DNA of 16,062 nucleotides from JACTUA01 sp035506435 (GCA_035506435.1 DATJPK010000153.1:1-16062), one strand, 5' to 3'. Numbered from the stretch's first letter, positions 5,578 through 12,396 are shown. Notes: generated by a model not told the origin, from the sequence alone. Numbers and translations are program-made.

Positions 5578-6651
5578 ATGATACAGGCAGACGGGCTTTC
5601 CAAGTGGTACGGCGAGAAGGAGATCCTCAGGGAGATCTCGTTCTCGGTCCGGGAGAAGGAGATCTTCGGCCTGATAGGCCCGAGCGGCTCGGGGAAGAGC
5701 ACCCTGCTCCGGCTCCTCGACCTGATCGAGGTGCCGACGGGGGGCTCCCTCACCATCCTCGGCAAGGACGCCCTCGACGGGGACGCCCGGTTCGGGCTCC
5801 GCCGGAGGCTGGCCATGCTCTCCCAGAAGCCCGTCATCTTCAACCGGACCGTGTACGACAATATCGCCCTCGGCATGCGGTACCGGAACGAGAGCCAGGC
5901 GACCATCGGGAAGCGGGTGGGGGAGGCGCTCAGAGACATCGGCCTTCCGGACTATGCCCGCCGCAATGCCCGGACCCTTTCGGGGGGGGAGGCCCAGCGG
6001 GTGGCCCTTGCCCGCGCGATGGTCACCGACCCCGAGGTCCTCTTCCTCGACGAGCCGACCGCGAACCTTGACCCCCACTCGGTCGAGAAGATCGAGGAAA
6101 CCATCCTGCAGCTGAACCGCGACGCGGGCACAACCGTGGTCGTAAGCACCCACGATATGCTCCAGGGACAGCGGCTTGCAGGAAGGATAGGGGTCGTGAT
6201 GGAGGGCAGGATCCCGCAAATCGGGACGACCGTGGATATCTTCCACAAGCCTGCGACGAAAAAGATCGCACGTTTCGTACAGGTTGACAACATCTTTTCC
6301 GGGGCGATCACGGAGAACCAGGCTGGTGAAGCGACGGTGGCGGTCCCGGGCAGGTCGTTCTCGGCGGTCACCCCCCTCGGGCCGGGGAGCAGGGTGAGCA
6401 TCCTCTTTCGCGCCGAGGATGTTACGATCGGGATAGACGGAACCTCGCGGACGAGCGCCCGGAACGTGTACCAGGGGACGATAAAACGGATAATCCCCTC
6501 GGGGCCCTTCGTCCACGTGATTATAGACTGCGGCATCGACATCACCGCGCTCATCACCATCAGGTCCGCCGAGGACCTGGAACTCGCCCCGGGGAAGGAG
6601 GTTTTCGCATCGGTAAAGGCAACTGCCATCCACGTGCTCCCGGAAAGTTAG
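5578..6651 (+). CDS. tupC: Tungstate ABC transporter ATP-binding protein (TupC type) with C-terminal TOBE/MOP-like domain
   Basis: The N-terminal 235 residues form an ABC ATPase: Walker A GPSGSGKST (34-42), Q-loop Gln83, signature LSGGE (134-138), Walker B VLFLDE (154-159) and switch His192. Residues 240-357 form a second domain, with a TOBE/MOP-like stretch from about residue 294 (ARNVYQGTIKRI...) to the end (ELAPGKEVFASVKATAIHVL). In molybdate and tungstate importers such domains can bind the oxyanion and shut the transporter when the cell is replete; this role here is inferred. At 357 residues it is longer than minimal TupC proteins (about 240) and resembles ModC/WtpC in architecture. It follows tupB by seven bases. 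Confidence 0.93.
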   Translation: MIQADGLSKWYGEKEILREISFSVREKEIFGLIGPSGSGKSTLLRLLDLIEVPTGGSLTILGKDALDGDARFGLRRRLAMLSQKPVIFNRTVYDNIALGMRYRNESQATIGKRVGEALRDIGLPDYARRNARTLSGGEAQRVALARAMVTDPEVLFLDEPTANLDPHSVEKIEETILQLNRDAGTTVVVSTHDMLQGQRLAGRIGVVMEGRIPQIGTTVDIFHKPATKKIARFVQVDNIFSGAITENQAGEATVAVPGRSFSAVTPLGPGSRVSILFRAEDVTIGIDGTSRTSARNVYQGTIKRIIPSGPFVHVIIDCGIDITALITIRSAEDLELAPGKEVFASVKATAIHVLPES

Positions 6652-6666
6652 ACAGCCGGCTCTCGG

Positions 6667-6691
6667 CCGGACCCTGTTCACGCCGGTCCGG
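6667..6691 (+). terminator. GC-rich hairpin downstream of tupC
   Basis: CCGGACC (6667-6673) pairs perfectly with GGTCCGG (6685-6691) around an 11-base loop, starting 16 bases after the tupC stop. There is no T-run after it, so a terminator or 3'-end stabilising role is only inferred. The next gene's TATA box starts two bases further on. Confidence 0.4.
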
Positions 6692-6692
6692 A

Positions 6693-6703
6693 TGTCTATA
6701 TCT
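6693..6703 (+). promoter_or_regulatory. TATA box of the MBL-fold gene
   Basis: GTCTATATCTC lies about 50 bases before the ATG at 6749. Initiation about 27 bases downstream of its centre gives a leader of roughly 22 bases containing GAGGCAGGAA. The element covers an upstream in-frame ATG at 6692, which argues against that codon being the translation start. Confidence 0.55.
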
Positions 6704-6748
6704 CTACCGGACGCCCACCTGTACGATAGCCTGAGGCAGGAATCCCGG

Positions 6749-7522
6749 ATGCAGATCACCGTCCTCGCGAGTGGTTCGAAAGGGAACTGTACCGTCGTTT
6801 CCGGAGCGGACGGCGCCCTCGTCGTGGACTGCGGGCTGCCCGCGCGGGAGGCCCTCGCGCGGCTCGCCTCTGCCGGGCTCCCCGCGGAGGACATCCGGGG
6901 GATCCTCCTCACCCACGAGCACGTGGACCATGTCCGGGGCGCCTGGGCGCTGGCCCGGAAACTGAAGGTCCCCCTCTGCGGGACCGGGGGTACCCTGCAG
7001 GACATCCCCCGCGAAGCCTCCCGGGGGCATCTCCCTGCCCTCCGGCCGGTGCGGCCCGCAGAGCAGTTCGACCTCGGTGAATTCTCGGTCGAGCCATTCG
7101 CAACCTCCCACGACGCCCGGGAGCCCTCCGGCTTTTTCATCGGAGCCGATGGCTGCCTGTTCGCCTCCTGCACGGATACCGGCCTCCTCCCCCCCGCCCT
7201 CGTGAAGAGACTCTCGCGCTGCGACGGGGTCCTGCTCGAGAGCAACCACTGCCCCGAGATGCTCCGGACAGGCCCGTACCCCGAGTCCCTGAAGCGGCGG
7301 ATCCGGTCGAGGAGGGGGCACCTGTCAAACGTCGCGGCGGCGGCCTGCCTGAGGGAGATCGGCGGTCACATCGACGCGGTGATCCTCGCCCACCTCTCCG
7401 AGATCAATAACACCCCCGAGAAGGCGCTTGCCTCTGCAAGGGAGGGGCTCGGGTTCTACATCGGCGACGTGAAGGTCATCGTCGCGCACCAGCACAAGGT
7501 CACCCCCACCCTCACCCTCTGA
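6749..7522 (+). CDS. Metallo-beta-lactamase-fold hydrolase, YycJ/WalJ-like (PhnP-related)
   Basis: This 257-residue protein begins MQITVLASGSKGNC, typical of the small MBL-fold branch that contains bacterial YycJ/WalJ and PhnP. Metal-binding motifs are THEHVDH (55-61), a His in FATSHDAREPSG, an Asp in ASCTDTG and a late His in AHLSEINNTPE. Between them are ESNHCPEML and SRRGHLSN, also typical of this subgroup. Bacterial relatives act as 5'-exonucleases or cyclic phosphodiesterases; the archaeal substrate is unknown. The ATG at 6749 is chosen over an upstream in-frame ATG at 6692 because the latter sits in the TATA box. The gene has its own promoter and precedes DNA ligase on the same strand; a DNA or RNA repair role is a possible but unproven reading of that neighbourhood. 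Confidence 0.88.
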   Translation: MQITVLASGSKGNCTVVSGADGALVVDCGLPAREALARLASAGLPAEDIRGILLTHEHVDHVRGAWALARKLKVPLCGTGGTLQDIPREASRGHLPALRPVRPAEQFDLGEFSVEPFATSHDAREPSGFFIGADGCLFASCTDTGLLPPALVKRLSRCDGVLLESNHCPEMLRTGPYPESLKRRIRSRRGHLSNVAAAACLREIGGHIDAVILAHLSEINNTPEKALASAREGLGFYIGDVKVIVAHQHKVTPTLTL

Positions 7523-7556
7523 AGCCCCACCCGTCCCGGCCCGATCAGGGTTGGTC

Positions 7557-7567
7557 TTTTAATATGG
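7557..7567 (+). promoter_or_regulatory. TATA box of the DNA ligase gene
   Basis: TTTTAATATGG lies about 46 bases before the ligase ATG (7608). The predicted start near 7588 leaves a leader of about 20 bases. GAGGTGAGGGAG (7578-7589) would then be at or just upstream of the 5' end, so how the ribosome selects the ATG is unclear. Confidence 0.55.
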
Positions 7568-7607
7568 AATGCCGACAGAGGTGAGGGAGTGATGGCAGGG
7601 GTGGCCC

Positions 7608-9245
7608 ATGCTCTTTCGTGAGTTTGCGGAGATCTGCGAGCGGCTCGAGAATATCTCCGGCCGGCTCGAGATGATCGACCTCCTTGCCGGCGAGCTTCCC
7701 CGGCTGGACGACGCGGAGCTCCCGGTCTTCGTCCGGTTCATCATGGGACGGATCTTCCCCGACTGGTCGCCCCTCAAGCTCGGCATCGGGCCGAACCTGC
7801 TCTACGAGGCCGTGGCCTACGTCGTGGGGAAAAAGAAGGAGGCGGTGGAGGCAAGGGTCTCCGCCGAGGGGGACGTGGGGAAGGCGGCAGAGGCCCTCCT
7901 CGCCGGGAAGACCCAGACCTCGTTCTTCTCCGAGGAAATGACCATCGGCGACGTGCACAGGGCCTGCGAGTCCATCGCCCTCTCCGAGGGAAAGAAGTCC
8001 CAGCGGGAAAAGCTCCTCGCGGTCCGGAAGCTGTTCGCGAACGTCCACCCGCTCGAGGCGCGGTACCTCGCCCGGCTCATCCTCGGGGAGCTCCGGATCG
8101 GGATCGGTGAAGGAAATGTGAGGGACGCCATCGCGAAGGCCTTCTCTGTCGATCCCGCGGACGTCGACCATGCCTACCAGGCCATGAACGACCCGGGCGA
8201 GGTGGCCCGGCTGGCCCGGCAGGGGAAGGCGGCCCTTGCCGCCGTGAAGATCGAGATCTTCCGGCCCGTGAAGATGATGCTCGCCCAGCAGGGCTCCATC
8301 CAGGAGATGGTGGCAGAGCACGGGAACGTGGCCGCCGAGTACAAGTACGACGGGACCCGGTTCCAGTTCCATAAGAAGGGCGACGAGATCCGGGTCTACT
8401 CCCGGAAACTCGAGGAGGTCACGAATGCCATCCCCGATATCATCACGAAGCTCGTCGCGGCGACCTCCCACGACGTGATCCTAGACGGGGAGGCCGTCGC
8501 GATGAAGGGGGGCCGGCCCATGGCGTTCCAGTTCGTCCTCCGCAGGTTCCGCCGGAAGTACGACGTCGAGGCCCATGCAGAGCAGATCGAGCTCGTGCCC
8601 TATGTCTTCGACATCCTGGTCCTCGACGGCGAGACCCTGATCGACCTCCCGTTTTCCGAGCGCCGGAGGAGGCTCGAACGGGCCCTCTCCGATCATGTTG
8701 CGCCCCAGAAGGTGAGCGACGACCCTGCCGCGCTCGAGGAGTTCTACAACGCCGCCCTCGACGCCGGCCACGAGGGGATAATGGTGAAGGACCTGGACTC
8801 GCGCTACCAGCCCGGGGTGAGGGGTAAGCACTGGATCAAGGTGAAGCCCGAGGTGGACACCCTCGACCTAGCCGTCATCGGCGGGGAGTGGGGCGAAGGG
8901 AGGCGGGCTCACCTCTTCGGTTCCTTCCTCCTCGCCTGCCAGGACCGGGGCCGGCTCCTCCCCATCGGGAAGGTGGCGACCGGGATCTCCGACGAGATGC
9001 TTGCGACCATCCACGAGGCGATGAAGGACCTCGTCGTCTCGGAGAAGGGAAAGGAGGTGACCTTCGAGCCGAAGGTGGTCTTCGAGGTGGGCTACTCGGA
9101 GATCCAGACCTCCCCGAACTACGAGAGCGGCTTTGCCCTCCGGTTCCCCCGGTTCGTCCGGATGCGGGACGACAAGGGCGTGGACGAGGTGGAGACCCTC
9201 GGGTCGGTCAGGTCACGCTTTCAGCGCCAATCGCAGTCCGGATGA
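7608..9245 (+). CDS. lig: ATP-dependent DNA ligase
   Basis: This 545-residue enzyme joins nicked DNA in replication and repair through a lysyl-adenylate intermediate. Residues 1-210 form the helical DNA-binding domain. The adenylation domain has motif I EYKYDGTR with the nucleophile Lys246, YSRKLEE (motif Ia region), DGEAVA (motif III), PYVFDILVLDG, EGIMVKDLDS (motif IV) and HWIKVKPE (motif V). The OB-fold domain then ends with the FEVGYSEIQTSPNYESGFALRFPRFVRMRDDK type sequence seen in archaeal and Lig1-like ligases. Length is normal (about 540-560). The start matches archaeal homologs (MLFREFAEICERLE). The last 38 bases overlap the convergent membrane-protein gene on the minus strand. Confidence 0.97.
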   Translation: MLFREFAEICERLENISGRLEMIDLLAGELPRLDDAELPVFVRFIMGRIFPDWSPLKLGIGPNLLYEAVAYVVGKKKEAVEARVSAEGDVGKAAEALLAGKTQTSFFSEEMTIGDVHRACESIALSEGKKSQREKLLAVRKLFANVHPLEARYLARLILGELRIGIGEGNVRDAIAKAFSVDPADVDHAYQAMNDPGEVARLARQGKAALAAVKIEIFRPVKMMLAQQGSIQEMVAEHGNVAAEYKYDGTRFQFHKKGDEIRVYSRKLEEVTNAIPDIITKLVAATSHDVILDGEAVAMKGGRPMAFQFVLRRFRRKYDVEAHAEQIELVPYVFDILVLDGETLIDLPFSERRRRLERALSDHVAPQKVSDDPAALEEFYNAALDAGHEGIMVKDLDSRYQPGVRGKHWIKVKPEVDTLDLAVIGGEWGEGRRAHLFGSFLLACQDRGRLLPIGKVATGISDEMLATIHEAMKDLVVSEKGKEVTFEPKVVFEVGYSEIQTSPNYESGFALRFPRFVRMRDDKGVDEVETLGSVRSRFQRQSQSG

Positions 9246-10035
9246 CCCAGTACCGCTTCCTCTCCTCGTCTCCCTCGACATAGGCGTAGTACTGGGAGTA
9301 GAGGCCGTCGATCTTCTGGAAGACGACCTCGCCGTTGAAGTCGGTGTACCGGGTGTACACCTTCCCCCCCTCCTTGTGCTTCAGGACCACCTTCACGTCG
9401 GGCGAGGCGGCATTGGTCAGCCGGTCGATCACCTTGAAGGTCACCGTGGGGGCGAGGGGTTCCTGGCCCCGGGTCATCACCTCCCGGAAGGTGGTGGTCC
9501 CCGACGGCTTGAGTATCTCGTAGAATGAGGCCCTGGGGAGCTTCATGAAGACGAAGATGCCGACGAGGACGAGGATCCCCCCTCCCAGGATGAGGATCCC
9601 GAGGATGATGCTCTGGAGGGAATCGGCATTGAAGATCGGCCCGGCGGTGTTGATGAGGAATGCGAGGATCTCCTCCGACAGCGGGACCGCCCACTGGTCT
9701 GCCCAGGCAAAGGTCATATCCCTTGTCGCCGACCCCCAGGCGAGGGCGGCCGCGGCCGCGATGCACACGATGCCGGTCACGACGAGAGCCACGGCAAGGA
9801 GGCCGCCGAAGAGCGAGACACCGAAGTCAATCGCGCCCGATCCCTTCCTGACAAACCGCCGGAGGGCCGAGAACACGAGGAAGAGGACGATGATCGTCCC
9901 GACGACAGGGAGGTAGTAGTTGTTGACATATTCCATGAACAGGGCGCTTTCCGTCTGCAGGCTGAAGGGGGCCTGCGCAGACACGGCCGCCGCGATGAGG
10001 GGCAGGGAAATGGCCAGGAAGCGGTATCGCTCCAT
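9208..10035 (-). CDS. Three-helix membrane protein with C-terminal beta-sandwich-like domain, unknown function
   Basis: The 275-residue protein starts with a signal-like segment (MERYRFLAISLPLIAAAVSA). Hydrophobic helices follow near 41-58, 72-100 and 141-165. After KLPRASFYEILKPSG the C-terminal 80 residues (VTFKVIDRLTNAASPDVKVVLKH...YTDFNGEVVFQKIDGLYSQYYAYVEG) look like a transthyretin or carboxypeptidase-regulatory-like beta domain: a 'T-D-x-x-G-x-V-x-F' turn followed by a 'Y-Y-x-Y-V' strand. The family is not recognised. The open frame extends upstream to 10110, but ATG at 10035 gives a proper N-terminal signal and has TTATTA centred about 25 bases before it, consistent with a leaderless mRNA. 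It is convergent with, and overlaps, the ligase gene. A surface or envelope role is an inference. Confidence 0.8.
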   Translation of the reverse strand: MERYRFLAISLPLIAAAVSAQAPFSLQTESALFMEYVNNYYLPVVGTIIVLFLVFSALRRFVRKGSGAIDFGVSLFGGLLAVALVVTGIVCIAAAAALAWGSATRDMTFAWADQWAVPLSEEILAFLINTAGPIFNADSLQSIILGILILGGGILVLVGIFVFMKLPRASFYEILKPSGTTTFREVMTRGQEPLAPTVTFKVIDRLTNAASPDVKVVLKHKEGGKVYTRYTDFNGEVVFQKIDGLYSQYYAYVEGDEERKRYWVIRTAIGAESVT

Positions 10036-10057
10036 ACAGGAGATTCCGCCGCGGAGG

Positions 10058-10063
10058 TAATAA
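10058..10063 (-). promoter_or_regulatory. Possible TATA box of the membrane-protein gene
   Basis: On the minus strand CCTTATTACC gives the only AT-rich block in the 124-bp gap upstream of this gene, about 25 bases before its ATG. The fit to box A is weak, but the spacing suits a leaderless transcript. Confidence 0.4.
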
Positions 10064-10125
10064 GGTTCGTCATCGTCCCCGGCGGGCAGGGATAACCGGA
10101 GCCACGGCACGGAAATGAGGAGGAA

Positions 10126-10146
10126 CCGGGCGAGGGAACCGCCCGG
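10126..10146 (-). terminator. GC hairpin after the DUF2117-like gene
   Basis: CCGGGCG (10126-10132) and CGCCCGG (10140-10146) form a perfect 7-bp stem with a 7-base loop. It starts 13 bases after the stop of the last gene of the eL43 operon (TGA at 10162-10160), and TTCCTCCTCATTTCC follows on the minus strand. It probably ends the operon's transcripts. Confidence 0.55.
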
Positions 10147-10159
10147 AACGGTTCACCCG

Positions 10160-11245
10160 TCAGTCCACGGCCGGGCGGGTGACCCTGCACCTTGATCCGA
10201 GGAGGGAGACGGCCCGCGCGACCCAGTCGTCCCAGGCCACCGGGCATCCGGGTACCTGCCCTGCGAGCTCCCGGCCCGTCTCGTCGTCTGTGCCGTCGAC
10301 GACTTCTGCAATCACCGACCCCGGGGCAAACCCGCTGGCGACGAGGCCATCCGGGTCACCGTCAACGATCCCGAAGACCGGGACCCCCAGGTGGGCACAG
10401 ATATGGCCGCAGACCGCGGTGGTGTCGTCGCCGATGGCGAGGACCCCGCAGGTGCCGGGCGAGAGTGACCGGTAGAGATCATGCCCGCAGTGGTCGATGA
10501 CGAGGATCCGCCCCATGGAAGGGGCACCGCTGCCCCTCTTCGGGCGTGCTCTCCGGACCGGTCCGCTCTTGCACCAGGCCCGGTCCAGGTCAGGCTTCCC
10601 CATCCGGGCGAGTTTTTCGAAGCCGTGAAGCTTTGGTCTGAGCCCGGATACCGCCTCGATCCGACCTCCCTCAGACCGGATCACCACCGTTTCCCCGATA
10701 GCTGTCCCGATAACAATGCCTTCCACGAGGACCGCCTCTCCCGGGATGCAGCCCCGTATGGCCCGTTCCTTACCCTCGCGGGGAGATCCTGCCGGGGCTT
10801 CTTCGAGGGTGAAGCCGGTCGCATCTGCAAGCAGCCGTCCGAACCTGCGGTCCTCCTCTCCCCCGTTCCAGGCAAACACGGTGTTCGAGGAGCACTCGAG
10901 CTGGACCAGGGGCCGGCCGTGCGGGAGCCGCGATGCGACGATCTCCCCGAAGATCTTCCCTGATTCCGGGGTCTTTCCCCGGTTGACCAGGAAGACCCTC
11001 CCCCGTTCCCGGGCGATGACCGCGCCGGGGATGCCCCCGTCGAAGACCACGGGCAGGCCGGATTCCTCGGCGGCCGTCCTCGCCATCACGCCGGCGACCA
11101 CGGTCCTTCCCGGGCCGAGGAGCGCCTGGAGCCGTGCAACATCACCGCAATCGAATGCCCCGGGACCGTGGACGACCATGACGGTATCCGGAAGCGGCCC
11201 GGCAGACCGGCCTTTCATCCTTCCCGGACCCCTCTTCCGGGTCAT
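10160..11245 (-). CDS. DUF2117-like archaeal protein of unknown function
   Basis: The protein is 361 residues from the chosen ATG. The N-terminal part has MVVHGPGAFDCGDVARLQALLG and a VVFDGGIPGAVI segment. The middle has PGEAVLVEGIVIGTAIGETVVI, and after a basic linker the C-terminal domain reads GRILVIDHCGHDLYRSL...GDDTTAVCGHICAHLGVPVFGIVDGDPDG. The paired Rossmann-like halves and acidic IGDDTT and DGDPDG loops suggest nucleotide or metal binding. I believe this is the DUF2117 family of methanogens; that assignment is from memory. ATG at 11245 is preferred over GTG at 11254 because AGGTGG lies five bases before it. It follows pcc1 by nine bases, so it is the last gene of the eL43-rpoP-Brix-pcc1 operon, where other archaea commonly carry prefoldin beta. 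Confidence 0.75.
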   Translation of the reverse strand: MTRKRGPGRMKGRSAGPLPDTVMVVHGPGAFDCGDVARLQALLGPGRTVVAGVMARTAAEESGLPVVFDGGIPGAVIARERGRVFLVNRGKTPESGKIFGEIVASRLPHGRPLVQLECSSNTVFAWNGGEEDRRFGRLLADATGFTLEEAPAGSPREGKERAIRGCIPGEAVLVEGIVIGTAIGETVVIRSEGGRIEAVSGLRPKLHGFEKLARMGKPDLDRAWCKSGPVRRARPKRGSGAPSMGRILVIDHCGHDLYRSLSPGTCGVLAIGDDTTAVCGHICAHLGVPVFGIVDGDPDGLVASGFAPGSVIAEVVDGTDDETGRELAGQVPGCPVAWDDWVARAVSLLGSRCRVTRPAVD

Positions 11246-11254
11246 TTCGCCCAC

Positions 11255-11497
11255 CTATTTTCCCTGTTCCGATGCATCGAGCATTTCGGACGCCACCGAG
11301 ACGAGCCGGAGCCACATGTTGAGGGCCGCCCGGAGCGCCGGAATGTCCCCGGCAGAGGCGGAGATGACCAGGTCCTCTCCCTGGAGGTCGATCCTGACCT
11401 CGGTCCTCGGGTTGATCTCACCCGTCTCCGGCGCGAGCGCCCGGTAGATCTCGCGGGCCCGGTCAGACCGGCAGGTGAAGACCGCCGTGTGCCTCAC
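11255..11497 (-). CDS. pcc1: KEOPS complex subunit Pcc1
   Basis: This 80-residue protein has the Pcc1 layout: an N-terminal strand (HTAVFTC), a helix (DRAREIYRALAPE), paired strands (TEVRIDLQGEDLVISASAGD) and the long C-terminal helix (IPALRAALNMWLRLVSVASEM) that forms the dimer. Pcc1 is the dimerisation module of KEOPS, the complex that makes threonylcarbamoyl-adenosine at position 37 of tRNAs decoding ANN codons. The start is GTG, and its GTGA overlaps the stop of the Brix gene by four bases, implying translational coupling. Its place after rpoP and Brix is typical of euryarchaea. Kae1/Bud32 are not in this window. Confidence 0.9.
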   Translation of the reverse strand: MRHTAVFTCRSDRAREIYRALAPETGEINPRTEVRIDLQGEDLVISASAGDIPALRAALNMWLRLVSVASEMLDASEQGK

Positions 11498-11892
11498 GTT
11501 CCCGCCCCGAGGGAGATGCGCCTGCCCTGGACACCGTCGAAGACGAGGGCACCATGGAGCCCCTGCTCCCGGGAGACGGGGATGCCGGGGGAAAGGCAGG
11601 CAAAGAGATCCTCGTCGCCGGTATAGAGGCCGCTTCTCAGCGGCCCGTCCCGGGCACCCTCCTCCACCGACAGGAATGTCAGGCAGGCGGACTCGGTCCT
11701 CCCGTCGAGGAGCTGCACCCGGATGCCCTCCCGGTCCCGGGAGAGGACGAGCACCGTTCCCTCGGAAAAAGGCGGGTGGGACAACCCTCCCTTGCCACGG
11801 GTGACGTACATCCCGCCGGTGGCAAATGCGAGGTCCCTCCCGATGCGGCGGACGAGGGGGTCCGCCCTTCTCGAGGTCGTGACCGTGATCAT
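11494..11892 (-). CDS. Brix domain protein, probable ribosome biogenesis factor
   Basis: The 132-residue protein opens MITVTTSRRADPLVRRIGRDLA, the Imp4/Brix-type start seen in archaeal single-domain Brix proteins. A GGMYVTRGKGG segment, a VLVLSRDREGIRVQLLDG segment and a C-terminal GALVFDGVQGRRISL follow. Eukaryotic Brix proteins (Imp4, Rpf1, Rpf2) bind rRNA precursors during assembly; the archaeal members are thought to act in rRNA maturation. ATG at 11892 overlaps the rpoP stop by four bases (ATGA), so the upstream extension of the open frame is rpoP sequence read in another frame. The operon position between rpoP and pcc1 is standard and strengthens the assignment. Confidence 0.85.
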   Translation of the reverse strand: MITVTTSRRADPLVRRIGRDLAFATGGMYVTRGKGGLSHPPFSEGTVLVLSRDREGIRVQLLDGRTESACLTFLSVEEGARDGPLRSGLYTGDEDLFACLSPGIPVSREQGLHGALVFDGVQGRRISLGAGT

Positions 11893-12023
11893 CGGGCCTT
11901 GAGATCCTTGATCCCGGCCCCGCGTTCCTTGAAAAGAATGCGGTGCCCGCAATAGGGGCACCTGACGTTCACGTCAATCTCGACCTTGTGCTTGCACCGG
12001 GCGCACTTATAGACTCCGGGCAC
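11889..12023 (-). CDS. rpoP: DNA-directed RNA polymerase subunit P (Rpb12 homolog)
   Basis: This 44-residue zinc-ribbon protein has CxxC pairs at Cys7/Cys10 and Cys22/Cys25 (YKCARC and VRCPYCGHRILFKER). The ending RILFKERGAGIKDLKAR is typical of RpoP/Rpc10-type subunits, which sit in the assembly platform of archaeal RNA polymerase. The GTG start at 12023 is chosen because GGAGGA lies about nine bases upstream and the length then fits the family; no ATG is available close to the zinc ribbon. The gene begins six bases after the eL43 stop and ends overlapping the Brix start by four bases. Confidence 0.95.
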   Translation of the reverse strand: MPGVYKCARCKHKVEIDVNVRCPYCGHRILFKERGAGIKDLKAR

Positions 12024-12028
12024 GGGGG

Positions 12029-12319
12029 CTACTCCTCCGGGGCCTGCGGCTTCTCGATGGAACGCTGGGCGATCCGGTACGTGGGGGTCTGGGGGACATA
12101 CGCCCCGCCGGCGAACTTGTAGCCGCACTTCCGGCACTGCCAGATGCCCGTACCCTTCCGCTTCACAGCAACCTGGTCGCAGCTCGGGCAGGTGTGGGTG
12201 GCCTTCTCGGGCTCCTCCACCTCGACGACCCGTTTCCTGATGAACCTGCCGTACCGGGGCCCGAACCTCCCGGCGCTCTTCGATACCCGGCCCTTGGCGC
12301 TCTGATTCTTTGAACTCAT
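12029..12319 (-). CDS. rpl37ae: Large ribosomal subunit protein eL43 (L37Ae)
   Basis: This 96-residue protein is basic at the N-terminus (KGRVSKSAGRFGPRYGRFIRKRVVEVE). It has a four-cysteine zinc ribbon with CPSC (44-47) and CRKC (62-65), followed by FAGGAYVPQTP, the hallmark of eL43. It binds 23S rRNA in the large subunit. The ATG at 12319 has GGAGG five bases upstream and a TATA box at 12364-12374, so this gene heads a second transcription unit (eL43, rpoP, Brix, pcc1, DUF2117-like). The C-terminal tail IEKPQAPEE is slightly longer than in some relatives. Confidence 0.97.
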   Translation of the reverse strand: MSSKNQSAKGRVSKSAGRFGPRYGRFIRKRVVEVEEPEKATHTCPSCDQVAVKRKGTGIWQCRKCGYKFAGGAYVPQTPTYRIAQRSIEKPQAPEE

Positions 12320-12363
12320 GTGATCCTCCCCGGATGTGTCCCTGTATTTTCGACCTTTCCCCT

Positions 12364-12374
12364 CATATACTTAA
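12364..12374 (-). promoter_or_regulatory. TATA box of the eL43 operon
   Basis: On the minus strand TTAAGTATATG lies about 50 bases before the eL43 ATG. Initiation about 27 bases downstream leaves a leader near 22 bases carrying GGGGAGGAT. This promoter sits in the 85-bp gap after SBDS. Confidence 0.65.
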
Positions 12375-12381
12375 TCAGGGA

Positions 12382-12396
12382 GGTTTCGAAGAAACC
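12382..12396 (-). terminator. Short hairpin between SBDS and eL43
   Basis: GGTTTC and GAAACC form a 6-bp stem with a 3-base loop, beginning nine bases after the SBDS stop and ending about eight bases before the TATA box of the next gene. It may mark the end of the eL15-to-SBDS transcript or be a binding site for a regulator of the following promoter; there is no clear T-run. Confidence 0.4.

Noticed and set aside
5560..7245. Open frame of about 560 codons opposite tupC and the MBL gene
   Set aside because: It spans three confident features on the other strand and is Arg/Pro/Gly-rich low-quality sequence, a shadow of GC-rich coding.
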